In this document: positions 23,821 to 33,546 of the stretch, piece by piece | How positions within the stretch are numbered: the stretch's first letter is position 1 | How the letters are laid out: each line of letters begins with the position of its first letter | Assembly: GCA_031769625.1 (NCBI GenBank) | Contig: JAUIMM010000601.1 | Location: forward strand, 744,001 to 808,000 | DNA length: 64,000 bases | Reading direction: 5' to 3' | Source of the DNA: Taudactylus pleione | Lineage: Eukaryota > Chordata > Amphibia > Anura > Myobatrachidae | Position numbers and translations under genes: made by a program | The notes under the pieces: model-generated | What the model was told of the DNA's origin: nothing | What the model saw: the letters and a program-made list of their open reading frames with translations, nothing else | Databases searched by the model: none

Positions 23821-24300
23821 TTGTCCATACTGATATTACAAATTATAATCTCCACTCTACTACTACTACCTTTTAAAAAACTGGGTTGCTATAAATGCCC
23901 ATCCTGTGTGACCTGCAGCTACTTCCAAAAAAGCAACACCTTCCAACATCCACATACAGGTAGAGCATACAAAATCAGACATGTTGATATGTACTGTAGC
24001 ACTAAATTTGTTATCTATATGATAATATGTCCATGTGGTCTAGGTTACATCAGAATGAACTCTAGAATGTTTAAGGAATATATGGCCTTACAAAGGTCCA
24101 CCTTACACATGACTCTAAGTAGTAGAGAGATTGGCCAGTCTGTAGCTAAACATTTTAAATAACAACACCACCAGCTAACCATGTTGTGGTACAAGATAAT
24201 AGACCACATCCCCCATTACCCAGCGGAGGGGACAGAATGGCTGCCTTATCCAAATTTTAAGAAAAATGGATTCTGAGACTCAATACAGTTCATCGATTAG
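23821..24300 (+). pseudogene. Penelope-like element GIY-YIG endonuclease remnant (copy 1)
   Basis: The C-terminal part of a Penelope-like retroelement polyprotein. The frame at 23821-24162 contains KKLGCYKCPSCVTC, an HPHTGRAYKIRH segment and FVIYMIICPCGLGYI. The last corresponds to the usual IYLLKCPCGLIYVG block of the GIY-YIG nuclease, which in PLEs follows the reverse transcriptase and helps open the target DNA. The expected YVG reads YIR, and FKEYMALQRST and VAKHF complete the domain. A later frame carries the family's C-terminal WILRLNTV-like stretch with stops. The reverse transcriptase is absent, so the copy is 5'-truncated. The first ~20 residues of the open frame are probably not part of the element. 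Confidence 0.75.
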
Positions 24301-24960
24301 GTCTTAGTGAACACAATGCATGATATTTATTTATCTGACATTACACCCACATAGTGGCTTTATATATATTTTATTTACACACTAGTTTATTTCCCATGTA
24401 TTCATGCAGTGTATTATGTTTGAGCATACACATTAATTTATTTAGACCATATTAATTTTATTGATTAGCTGTATCATTCTTTCTGACGCATTAAACTATT
24501 ATATGTATATTACAAAATGTTTGCACCCATTTTCTAACATAATATTGTTATGCAGTTAATCCATATTTTAGTATTTATCGATTCAGATACTTATAAATGC
24601 ATACATCTATGATGTTTTATGTATGAATCAACATGCCTGCATCTGTTATTTCATACAGCTCTGTCTGTTATTGGTTTTTATTCATGACAGCCTAGAGCTG
24701 CAGGAGCATCTTAGGTTGCCGAAGCAACCACCAGAGATGACACAGGTGACATCATTTAGAAGCAGCCTGTGCCCTCCGGTCACATGATCTCAACTCTGGA
24801 GCAGTCTCATTTCCTGTGCCCACTGGGTGGGGGTATAAAGGTAAGCACTTTTAGTCTGTATATTTTTGTATTCCTGATGACGGGGCCAAATGGACCTTGT
24901 AATATTGATCTAGCAGTAAAAATGACTTTGAAAACAATGGAGTGATAAGCTATGTTTGGT
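24301..24960 (+). mobile_element. PLE copy 1, 3' non-coding tail
   Basis: AT-rich sequence following the endonuclease, then 24620-24960, which matches the minus-strand tail at 22260-21890. It ends with a hammerhead-like motif and agcagtaaaaatgactttg. Confidence 0.6.
24870..24912 (+). ncRNA. Hammerhead-like ribozyme remnant in PLE tail
   Basis: CTGATGA is intact at 24874-24880. A stem follows (ggggcc 24882-24887 with ggaccTT 24892-24898, one bulged A), then GTAA where GAAA is expected. It is the homologue of 21956-21985. Confidence 0.5.
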
Positions 24961-25060
24961 TGGCTGCATGCAGCTTTTCACTCAGTACATTTATTGAAAG
25001 TTTGTGTGAGCACCCAGGTACAATATACTTTGAGGAGCCTTGTGTGCTGGACCAGTGACC

Positions 25061-25062
25061 TA

Positions 25063-25097
<35 letters not shown>
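25061..25097. repeat. (TA)n microsatellite
   Basis: TA run with one interruption, at the left edge of an inverted-arm element. Confidence 0.9.
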
Positions 25098-25099
<2 letters not shown>

Positions 25100-25475
25100 T
25101 ATAGACAGGAAATCCACACTCACATCCTCATAAGGACACATACATAGGCAGGGTGCTCCATTAGAGAACATAACTCAAATGTTCCAATAATATATTCCAG
25201 TATTAAGAGTATAAAATCCCAAATGAGGGCACTCACCACTATCAGAAGAAAGAAAAAAAAAAATTATTGTTCAAACATCATCAAAGTCGATGTTTCGGCC
25301 CTGGAGGGTCTTTGTCAAAACAGTTTACCAAGCTGGTTTGATGTTACTGTGTAACCTGACTTGACAATGACCCTCCGGGGCTGAAACATCGACTTTGATG
25401 AAGTTTGATCAAAAAAATTTTGGCTTTTTTCTTCTGATAGCGGTGAGTGTCCTCATTTGGGTGTTGTATACCCTT

Positions 25476-25479
<4 letters not shown>
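25098..25479. mobile_element. Inverted-arm element between (TA)n runs
   Basis: The arm at about 25195-25312 is the inverse of 25365-25475. Shared text includes catcaaagtcgatgtttc and its inverse, and cttctgatag. Each arm holds a ttgacaaagaccctcc ... gaaac layout, a relaxed form of the hammerhead-like motif. There is no open frame of interest. Confidence 0.55.
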
Positions 25480-25518
<39 letters not shown>

Positions 25519-25608
25519 TATTTATCTGGAGCTACTGGGGGAGAAGCTATAGAAAAACATTTCTATATATATATAATATATATCTCTATATATATTATAT
25601 ATACATAT
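25480..25608. repeat. Compound TA-rich simple repeat
   Basis: A pure TA run at 25480-25515, then a short non-repetitive piece and an imperfect TA/TATC run at 25564-25608. Tyrosine-isoleucine open frames on both strands are artefacts of it. Confidence 0.9.
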
Positions 25609-25609
25609 A

Positions 25610-25742
25610 TGAGATATTTAGAAAAGAAGGCACTCAAAAGGGACTTTAAAATAAAACCTATCCCATGGAAAATACATTTTAGACCAGGACATAGCATCAT
25701 AGTTAATATGAGGTTGCTTGTTCCTGCTGAAAAATACCACAG

Positions 25743-25790
<48 letters not shown>

Positions 25791-26989
25791 AACATATGAA
25801 TGGCATAACAACATTTCCACATCTTTATTCACCAAACCAGCAGATAGGATTACCCTTCTTAGTGCAGAGAGTCATCATCTGAATGCTAATAAGAGGGGAC
25901 TTCCTTTTTCCCAATTCTTAAGAGTTGAAAGGATTATGAGTGGAGAACAACAACTAGAGGAAAGTCTAAATATGATGACTAATAAACTCAAAGTACATGG
26001 GTATAGTGAGTTTATTCTTAAAACAGCTAGAAATAAAGTGAATAACATTCTGAGAAGAGATACACTGAGTAAACCTGATAAAATAACACAGGAGGATACA
26101 TTAAATTGGGTCCAACAATTTAATACCTCTTCGGGAATTGTACAAACTACACTAGAGACCTTATGGCCTATTGTTCAAATGGATAAATATATAAAGTGTC
26201 TAAAAAGAACTAAGCCTAGAGCTTGTTATAAGAGAGGTAAAAATATCTGGGACTGAACTGTGCATTCCGATATTACAGAACATTTATATGAGAATAATAT
26301 GACCCAAAGAAAAGCTGGAGGTTGTTATAAATGTATAGGGTGTCCCATATGTCATCACATGTTGGATAATCAAGTGATTTTTCATTCACACAATGGACGC
26401 AAATATTATATCAATTTTGCATTGACATGTAGTAGTATACAGTATATGTTGTGTAACTTATTAATTGTCCATGCAGATTATGCGATGTAGGGAAAACCAT
26501 ACGTTCTTTTAAAGAATGTATGGCCTTACATAGGTCGGCTATTGGAGCTGCACTGAATGGTAAATCATCTGAGCAGCCTGTAGCCTGGCACTTTGCAGAG
26601 GCATGATGTAGTCTTTCCAGCCTTGGTAACATTATAATTGATCATGTCCCGGAGGATAAGAGTGGTGGAGATAGACATAAAAGATTACTTAGATTGGAAT
26701 TTAAATGAATAAATACATTAGATACTGTAAAACCAAGGGGACTTAATGATCATCTCAATTGAAATATTTTCTTATACTCCTTAAATGTATGGTTACCATA
26801 TGGGTCTGTTGACTATATGGTTAATTACATGTATAAACCTTCTCTTTTATTTATATATTTATTATACACGGTTCATACATGCATAACTGAATGGTATATC
26901 AGACTATATAGTATATTGTAATATGCTTGTGTGGGATTGAGCACCCTGGCATGTCTTCAGTTGTGGAGTGCCATTATTTTGGATTGAAT
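25610..26989 (+). mobile_element. Penelope-like element, plus strand (copy 2), internally deleted
   Basis: The left 135 bp (25612-25745) are the inverse of 31645-31795, which marks the 5' end of the minus-strand copy 3, so both copies appear to begin alike. A (TA)n run at 25747-25795 follows. The coding part then starts abruptly near 25870, in the C-terminal reverse transcriptase region, so most of the reverse transcriptase is missing. An AT-rich tail runs to the (TA)n at 26990. Confidence 0.65.
25870..26760 (+). pseudogene. PLE reverse transcriptase C-terminus plus GIY-YIG endonuclease remnant (copy 2)
   Basis: The frame carries LPFSQFLRVERIMSGEQQ, the stretch that follows the reverse transcriptase thumb in PLEs. 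NKLKVHGYSEFILKTARNKV and a run ending in LWPIVQMDKYIKC come next. After a stop near 26256 a second frame has GGCYKCIGCPICHHM, FHSHNGRKYYINF and CSSIQYMLCN, the cysteine-rich lead-in to the GIY-YIG nuclease. The nuclease itself continues out of frame (SFKECMALHRSAIGAALNG-like reading at 26500-26560). Internal stops and a frameshift show that the copy is dead. It faces copy 3 tail to tail. Confidence 0.75.
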
Positions 26990-26990
26990 A

Positions 26991-27036
<46 letters not shown>
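26990..27036. repeat. (TA)n microsatellite between two PLE tails
   Basis: A TA run where the plus-strand copy 2 and minus-strand copy 3 meet. Confidence 0.9.
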
Positions 27037-27037
<1 letters not shown>

Positions 27038-27189
27038 CAGTCCAAATGACCGGCACTTATTTAACTCCTAACGAAAGATTATTACTTGCATTGGTGTCAT
27101 CCCTTGGTAAGATGATTACTCCGATACTAGCAACAGAAAAATAGTGGCCTTCATAGGGCTCAGAAATGATGGAGATACTAGGTTAGCTT

Positions 27190-27240
27190 GATGCTAACGT
27201 TTCAATCTCATTTGATTGAGATTTTCCTCAGAAACCAACT
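27190..27240 (-). ncRNA. Hammerhead-like ribozyme core, best preserved in the window
   Basis: On the minus strand CTGAGGA (27231-27225) is followed by one A, a perfect 7-bp stem II (27223-27217 with 27210-27204) with a 6-nt loop, an intact GAAA (27203-27200) and CGTT. All invariant boxes of the type I hammerhead are present, with the two-pair stem III typical of minimal PLE ribozymes. Stem I is short: a T-A and a T-G pair only. It sits in the 3' tail of PLE copy 3, where such ribozymes are known in this family. Confidence 0.6.
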
Positions 27241-28019
27241 GAATACATTAAATACAAACATTTATATAAGAATTAAGACAAACTCACAAAGGTGCTATGT
27301 ACGGCATCAGACATGTGACATGGATGGTATGATGTCATCATACAATGTCAAGTCCCCTCCATCATGCCCAAGCCGGTGCAGTGCAAAAGTTGCTATGGTG
27401 ACAAGCCCACCACCAACGGATATAAAAACAGAACAACACAATATTGTACAATATCAAATATAGACCCAAATGCAAGGGTATGTTACACTAAAACAACGTG
27501 CCAGATCAATCAAAGATCATATGTAAACATAGCATGGAAGTGCATACAAATAAAATATACACAAAACAAGCAACATAGATAAAGACTAGAGACTAGCATT
27601 AAGTGGACTGAAATCACTAGGTTCAATGTATCAGGATATAGTAATACAAAATATCAAGGACATGGATACATTTAGCTACACGGCTAGGAGTAAGAACATA
27701 GTGGCAGTAAGCTAAGACAACAAATCAACCAGAAAAATACAAGAAAAACTGCAGACAATGACTAGATGAGATATTCCAGAGCAGAAACAGGTTAACCCAA
27801 AGAAAAGAGGTCAAAACATAGGACAAAGCACAAAAAGGAGACATCCTCAATAGACACTGATATTCATAAAAAACAAGATAAAGAAAGATTTTCATTTAAT
27901 CCAATTGGGGCAACGCAATTCATCTGGTCAATCCATTTTGCCTCACGTTGTAACAATAATTTTTCTCTATTTCCTCATCTCAACAGGGGTGGAACATGAT
28001 CCACAATTTTATAGCTCAG

Positions 28020-28680
28020 GGTAGCCAATGTATGCTACTTCTCACATAAATGACAGGCCACAGGTTGGTCACTCTCTCTCCCATTGAGTGCAAACCTAAT
28101 GGCCAAACAATGTTGAGCCATCCATTCACAAAATTGGCACACCGTCTTGCCAATATAGATCAAACTCCATGGGCAGCGAATTGCACAAATAACAAACAAA
28201 CTGGTACAGGAAAGGACATGTTTAATATAGATTTTCTTCCCAGAATGTGGATGTGAAATGTAGTTGCCAACCTCCATAGAGCAGCATGTCATACAGCCAA
28301 GGCATCTGTAACAACCCAGCTTTTTGGACAAAAAATTGGTTTTAGAGACAGAGGACAGATTGTACCCAGTTATATGAATTTTTACTAGGCAGTCTTTTAG
28401 GTTAAGAGATCTGCAGTAACCAGATATCACTCTTGATTCTTTTAAACAGGATAAGTGAGGGTCACTGGTAATTAGAGGCCAATGTTTTTTTACATGTGTT
28501 TTGATTTGAGGGCACTTGGTAGAGAAAGTATTCACTAATACCATATTATTAAATTTTTCATTTTTATTACTAGAGGTTATTAAACATTTGTCTTTTTTCA
28601 TGGCCCTGTTGAGATCTTTCAAGTGGTAGCCTCTTTGATGGAATTTATCCAACATTGCTTTCATTTGTTTAATCACTTCA
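28020..28680 (-). pseudogene. PLE C-terminal region with GIY-YIG endonuclease (copy 3)
   Basis: A 213-codon open frame. Residues 1-30 (KAMLDKFHQRGYHLKDL) correspond to the region after the reverse transcriptase thumb. Around residues 115-135 is KKLGCYRCLGCMTC, the cysteine-rich lead-in, then HPHSGKKIYIKHVLSC. Residues 155-180 read FVICAIRCPWSLIYIGKTV, keeping the YIG of the nuclease signature, though CPCG has become CPWS. FCEWMAQHCLAIRFALNG and QPVACHL match the rest of the nuclease domain. This is the longest uninterrupted piece of any PLE here, but it lacks its reverse transcriptase in frame and is not functional alone. Confidence 0.8.
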
Positions 28681-29700
28681 CTTTCATCACTGACTATTCG
28701 CCATATTCGTAAAAAGTATGGAAGTCCTCTTTTAAAGGCTGCTGCATGCTAACTCACCACTTGGAGAAGTGTATTTTTATCAGTGGTTTTAGTAAATAAT
28801 TTAGTGTCCAAAGAATGTTGACATCTAAATAGTGAATTTGATGAACATTGTGTTCCCATGTAAATTTTATTGTATGACGTTTGGAGTTTATATTTTCCAT
28901 AGCACAATGACATTCATCAGAAGTACCAGACCACAGTATAGTACATCATTAAAATAGTATGTGAAAAAAGAAGATGCTTGGCAAAATCTGCTTTTTCAAT
29001 AAAAAGCAACTTTTCTATCTTAAACATAAAAATGTTCGCTAGAGATGGAGAAACATTGGAACCCATGCTACATCCTTGTAGTTGGAGAAATAGAAAAAGT
29101 TTCTACAAAACGTAAGTTTCAATAAATCGAGGAATAAACCAATACTGGGGCCTGCATAATTAGAGTTGGAAGACAAATATTCCGACATAGTTGCCAGGCC
29201 TTCGGAGTGTGGGATACTGGTATACATATTTCTCCATCAATGGTACAAAGCAGTGTGGAAGATGGTAAGTTTGTAAGTTGCTGTAATTTAGATGTTGTAT
29301 CTTTTAAAAAACAATCTTCCTGTTGGATAAGTGGTTATACAAAAAAATCAATGTATTTCGAAATTGGTTGATAAATCGACTCATGGGCTGAGATTATTGG
29401 TCTACCCGGGGGGGAGGCAAGTGTGTAGATCTTTGGGAGTGAATATAGTAAGGGCACCACAGGATGTTCTGAAGTGAGATCCTGTTTGATTTTTTCAGAT
29501 ATGTAATTTAGCTGGACCGCTTCTTGTAAAGTATTGTCCAATTCTTGTTTGAAAATCGTTGTTGGATCACAGTCGAATAGTTTATTCACCTCGGTATTGT
29601 TTAATTGTCTGTACAGTTTCAGAGATATCTTGTAGGACAATTGCCCCACCTTTATCGGTGGGGCGAATTATGATAGAGTTATCATAGCTTAGTAATTGCT
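28681..29700 (-). pseudogene. PLE reverse transcriptase remnant (copy 3)
   Basis: Two frames carry recognisable reverse transcriptase blocks. At 29335-29649 the product ends with VPLLYSLPKIYTLASPPGRP and ISAHESIYQPISKYIDFFV, matching the PLE fingers region (LPKIHK, PGRPIVSG, SQYIDFFL). At 29039-29227 it begins MYTSIPHSEGLATMSEYL, the PLE block after the first catalytic aspartate, and continues NFFYFSNY toward the AMG region, where the frame is lost. The piece between 28681 and 29030, which should hold the catalytic YxDD box, shows only fragments. Frameshifts make it inactive. Confidence 0.75.
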
Positions 29701-29804
29701 GTCAGCAGATCTAAATATTAAGTTCTGATTATTTGACAGGTTATGGAGTGCTGCACATTCTTCACCACTCAAATTATGACAAATAGTCTGCCATTGTGAT
29801 ATAC

Positions 29805-30048
29805 AGATGTGTACGGCTACATCTTTGCTGCGTACACTGCAAATCGTGCCATGCATTGCGTGAGGTGTTTGACCACGAGCGGATATGCGCACTGCATTCA
29901 CATACATGCCTCCATAGGATTGCATGGTGCAATCGCAGTGCATGCCATAGCGAACTGTAGCATATGATGCTGCGGGTAATCACATGGTGTAATGCCTGCA
30001 CACATTTGTAGCCTGATTGGCAAGATGTAGCAGGACACATCTGTAGTA
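29805..30048. mobile_element. TA-flanked MITE (copy A) nested in PLE copy 3
   Basis: The ends are acagatgtgtacggctaca and the inverse of its right end, acagatgtgtcctgctaca. Both edges abut TA, as with Tc1/mariner-type insertion. It encodes nothing and interrupts the PLE reverse transcriptase region. Confidence 0.65.
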
Positions 30049-30059
30049 GTATGTACTTC

Positions 30060-30460
30060 TTGATCTAGCATTCTGATGAAAATGCGTATAGATGCATTGT
30101 TAGATGATGATTCAAAACTTGAATGGGGTTGCACTTTGCGGGAGGTATCTCCATATGTGGAATCGAAACATTAGGGGCTTTGGTAAACTGTTCCTTCAAT
30201 TTAAGTTGTTGCTGAAGGCAGTATTGTTCAATTTGCCACTGAAAAGGGTCAAACTTGCTTATTGAAACAGAAGATAAGCCCCTATATAATACTCTCATTT
30301 CAACTGGTGAGAGTTCATAAGATAGGTTGACCAATAAGTTTTCCTCGAGCAAGGGTGCCTGCCATGTCCTCTTCCTCTGCCACTGTTGCCCACATCAAGT
30401 ATAGTGTGTGAACCTTTTCCACATCATGTCCAGTCTATAGTTTCTGTGAAAGAATGGTTT
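30060..30460 (-). pseudogene. PLE segment upstream of reverse transcriptase, between two MITEs (copy 3)
   Basis: The minus frame at 30065-30352 contains NLSYELSPVEMRVLYRGLSS, SKFDPFQWQIEQYCLQQQLK and SIPHMEIPP. It resembles the PLE region ahead of the reverse transcriptase, in which L(S/T)..E..VL..GL.F and a following FxxD helix are usual. It is bracketed by the MITEs at 29805-30048 and 30472-30683 and by stops. Confidence 0.6.
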
Positions 30461-30471
30461 CTTGCGATCAT

Positions 30472-30683
30472 ACAGATGTAGCCAAGTTCATCTTTGCCAC
30501 AATGCACCCACACATGCGCATGCATCGTGGCGAAGTGCAGCATTTACCAGCCTGCGATTAACCCATTGAAGTCTTTGGTCCATATGCACACACCATAGAT
30601 GAAGGCACACTAGTCATGCCATCCATGCCGCAATCGGCTCGCATCATGGGATAGATGAGCATGGCTACATCTGTATTTAGACC
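30472..30683. mobile_element. TA-flanked MITE (copy B) nested in PLE copy 3
   Basis: Ends tacagatgtagccaagttca and the inverse of gagcatggctacatctgta. It is the same family as copy A and is likewise bordered by TA. It splits the N-terminal PLE frame near 30690. Confidence 0.7.
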
Positions 30684-31515
30684 CATTTGCCCAATGATCC
30701 ACATTCTGATTTTCATAATCTGCATCCACTTTAGTTTTTTTTTATACTTTTTTAATTTAATTGAAACCTTTTTATATATCTGTAGCTGATTGGTGAGCTT
30801 CTCATAGCAGTTGGTAGACATATCATTTTTAAGCACTGTTTTCTGAATGGTTTTGAAAGCTGCTTTTTTCTCTTTAGTGATATTCATCTATTAAGTTGAT
30901 TGTTCAATAAGCAGGACCATTAAGTCCATAGAACATTTATTGAGTATCTCTACCCAATTCTTATAGAAGACAGGATCAATTTTACCAATGGTTAGAGAGC
31001 TCTTAACTATTGAAACATGTGGGATTTTCTTAGCACTATAATAATTGCTAAGAGATATACAGTAAAATGGATATAAAAATGTATCTCCTTCCTTTTTAAT
31101 TTGAGCAAGTCCCATTATATGTCCTCCAAGGAGGTAGCTTCAACCTGTTCAGTTAGAACTTCATTATATAAAATACACTCTGCTTCTGACTCAGAATAAC
31201 TGAATAAATCTCCCACTGGGTATTGAATATGAGAATAACCACCAGCAGCATCTTCCTCATCCAACTGTACCATTTGTATTAGATAAAGTGCCAAGTTAAA
31301 TAAAGTGCAAATAATTGCAGAAAAAGTGTAACCCCTGCAATACTGTATGTGCAAAAATTTAGATTATGTGTAAAATCTACAATTGCAAGTGCAAAAAAAG
31401 TAAATGTATGATATGCAAAGTAGCTTAGAAGTTGATGTGTGAAAAATATGTGAACAAAAAGTCTTAAAAAATACATTAAAAACTTAACTAGATCTTTTAT
31501 ATCCATACAAGAATA
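30684..31515 (-). pseudogene. PLE N-terminal region remnant (copy 3)
   Basis: The frame 30887-30690 is lysine-rich and helical (KLTNQLQIYKKVSIKLKKYK), like the coiled-coil N-terminal domain of PLE polyproteins. Minus frames at 31115-31506 show no motif I can name and may be leader sequence. Confidence 0.5.
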
Positions 31516-31617
31516 AGGCAGAAGAATAAAATAAATACCACTATGTAGTATTATGCTGTATGTGCGGGCACCCGGTAATTTATATTGCCTATAGGGAGAG
31601 CCAGACCATCCTTAATT

Positions 31618-31640
31618 ATTATATATATATATATATATAC
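31618..31640. repeat. (TA)n microsatellite in the PLE copy 3 leader
   Basis: It occupies the same position relative to the terminal segment as 25747-25795 in copy 2. Confidence 0.85.
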
Positions 31641-31798
31641 AGTATATATTGCTATTATCAGCAGGAACAAGCAGGTTCCTCAACCTCTCATTAACTATGA
31701 TGTAATGTTATGGGTCAAAATGTATTCTCCATAAGATAAATTTAATTTAAAGACCCTTTTAATTGCCTTCTTTTCTAAATACTATATACTGTATAAGT

Positions 31799-33096
31799 AT
31801 AAGGGTGAGTCAAACATTATTTGCACTCCAGTTATATTAAAACTTCTGTTGGCCACAGTCTTATCAATGCTTTCCTTATTAGGTTACTGTCTCCCCAGTA
31901 ACTGATGTGCTGGTTTGATTTTGTTATGTCAGTTCATTTGTGCCTGCAGTGCAAGAAAAAATGTCTGCTCCACTTGTGATTTGCACGAAAGAAGAGCAGC
32001 ATACAGTGATACCTTTTTTGTGGTCTGAGATTCTGTCTGGTTCTGGTATTTATCATAGACTTTGTGCACAGTATATAGTATTGTTTTTGTTGTGAAGATT
32101 TGTGTATGAATGGATAGAGAATTTCAAAAACGGTTGCACAAGTGTCAGCCACGAAGATGGAATCGGATGCCCATCCACGTCCACGACTGATGAGAACATT
32201 AAGCTTGCTTGTGAATTGATTCTGTTGGATAGATGAGTGACAGTGAATTATTTGCAAATCATTTGCAAATCAGCTATGGCTCTGCCTATACAATTATTCA
32301 TGACAGACTTTGGTTTTGAAAGGTTTGTGTGAGATGGGTACCAAAACAACTCATGAAAGAGCACAAACAGAAGCGTTTGGACATCTGCAAACAAAAGTTG
32401 GACCGATACTCTAAGAAAGATTAATTTTTAAAAAAAAATAATCATTACTTATGACGAGACATGGATTCATCACTACTAGTCTGAGAGTAAATAGCAGAGT
32501 ATGGAATGGAAATATCCTCAATTGCCAACCAAAAGTCACCCATCAGCTGGAAAATAGGTGCTCACTGTTTTCTGGTATTCTCAAAGGCAAGTATTGGAAC
32601 ATTATCAGGAAAAAGGTTCAACAATCAGCAGTGCTCATTAAAGTGAGATGCACACTAAAGAGCTAAAGCCTAAAATTCAAACAAAATGCAGAAGACTACT
32701 ATGCAAGGGTGTTGTGTTGTTACATGACAATCCAAGTCTGCACACCACTGTTCATACTGTCGACACTCTCCAAAAATATTTTGTTTTAAGGTGTTAAAGG
32801 ATCCTCTCTATAATCCTGATCTTGCACCATCAGACTATCAACTGTTTGGCACCCTGGAAGAAGCCCTTAGAGGATGAAGATTAACATCTTTTTAAGAGGT
32901 GAAGACAGCAGTGCATTTGTGGCTCGTTGCTCTGCCTAAAACATATTTTATTGAGGGAATTTGAAAGCACATTGTCAGGTAAACAAATTCTATTGAGGGA
33001 GATTATGTAAAAAAATAATGTATTTGTCTTTTCTGAAAGTCGATTAAAATAAATTCTACAGCCAGTGCGTGGGTAATTTTTTACTCACCTTTTGTT
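31799..33096 (+). mobile_element. Mariner-family DNA transposon
   Basis: The left end reads aagggtgagtcaaacatta. The right end read inverted is aaaaggtgagtaaaaaatta, giving imperfect terminal repeats of about 20 bp. TA-containing sequence lies at both edges. The interior is one decayed transposase. It inserted directly beside the 5' end of PLE copy 3. Confidence 0.8.
31961..33015 (+). pseudogene. Mariner transposase (DD34D) pseudogene
   Basis: The transposase would cut and paste the surrounding element at TA sites. Reading across frameshifts from the ATG at 31961, FLWSEILSGSGIYHRLCAQY is the N-terminal helix-turn-helix. SVSHEDGIGCPSTSTTDENI lies at 32130-32200. The catalytic triad is still readable: YDETWIHH near 32450, LLHDN near 32720 and LAPSDYQLFGTLEEALRG near 32825. 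Several frameshifts and stops (for example after KLDRYSKKD near 32420) make it dead. Length and order match a full mariner transposase of roughly 345 residues. Confidence 0.85.
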
Positions 33097-33194
33097 ATAC
33101 AATATAAATATTACATAAACATAATTATTTTTCTATGGCGCCACCCCCAGTAGCTACATCCATAGTTCCTGACCCTATTTTTCCAGAAAAATAG

Positions 33195-33195
<1 letters not shown>
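33097..33195. other. Short spacer between mariner and inverted-arm element
   Basis: No feature recognised. Confidence 0.4.
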
Positions 33196-33233
<38 letters not shown>

Positions 33234-33512
33234 ACTCTATGACCCGGCACTCACAGCCCACCGAGGGGCACCTTGCTCTGGTGCCTTCCCAGGAGGACAA
33301 CACCCCCATCAGAAGAAACCCTGCAGCAGGCGGCACTCGGAGACTTAAAGTTTAATGAAAAAAAGACTGTTCTTTAATCTACGTTTCAGGAAACATATCC
33401 CCGTCCACATGTATCCTGAGGATGGGGATACATTCCCCTAAACGTACATTAAAGCACAGTCTTTTTTCATTAATCTTTAAGTCTCCGAGTGCCGCCTGCC
33501 GCAGCGTGTCTA

Positions 33513-33543
<31 letters not shown>
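33196..33543. mobile_element. Inverted-arm element with paired hammerhead-like motifs between (TA)n runs
   Basis: TA runs at 33196-33230 and 33516-33543 enclose arms at about 33325-33410 and 33416-33505 that are inverse copies (gtctccgagtgccgcctgc and its complement, cagtcttttttcatta). The right arm carries CTGAGGA (33416-33422), a 5-bp stem (gggga/tcccc) and TAAAC. The left arm on the minus strand carries a damaged CTGANGA box but an intact GAAAC (33387-33383). It encodes nothing. Confidence 0.6.

Positions 33544-33546
<3 letters not shown>

Larger units (their letters stand above)
27037..31795 (-). mobile_element. Penelope-like element, minus strand (copy 3), nearly full length
   Basis: A PLE read from about 31795 down to 27040. 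The order is: terminal repeat-like segment (31795-31645), (TA)n, N-terminal coiled-coil-like region, reverse transcriptase blocks, GIY-YIG endonuclease and a 3' tail with a hammerhead-like motif. Two related MITEs are nested in its 5' half (29805-30048 and 30472-30683). Many stops and frameshifts are present. Confidence 0.75.
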
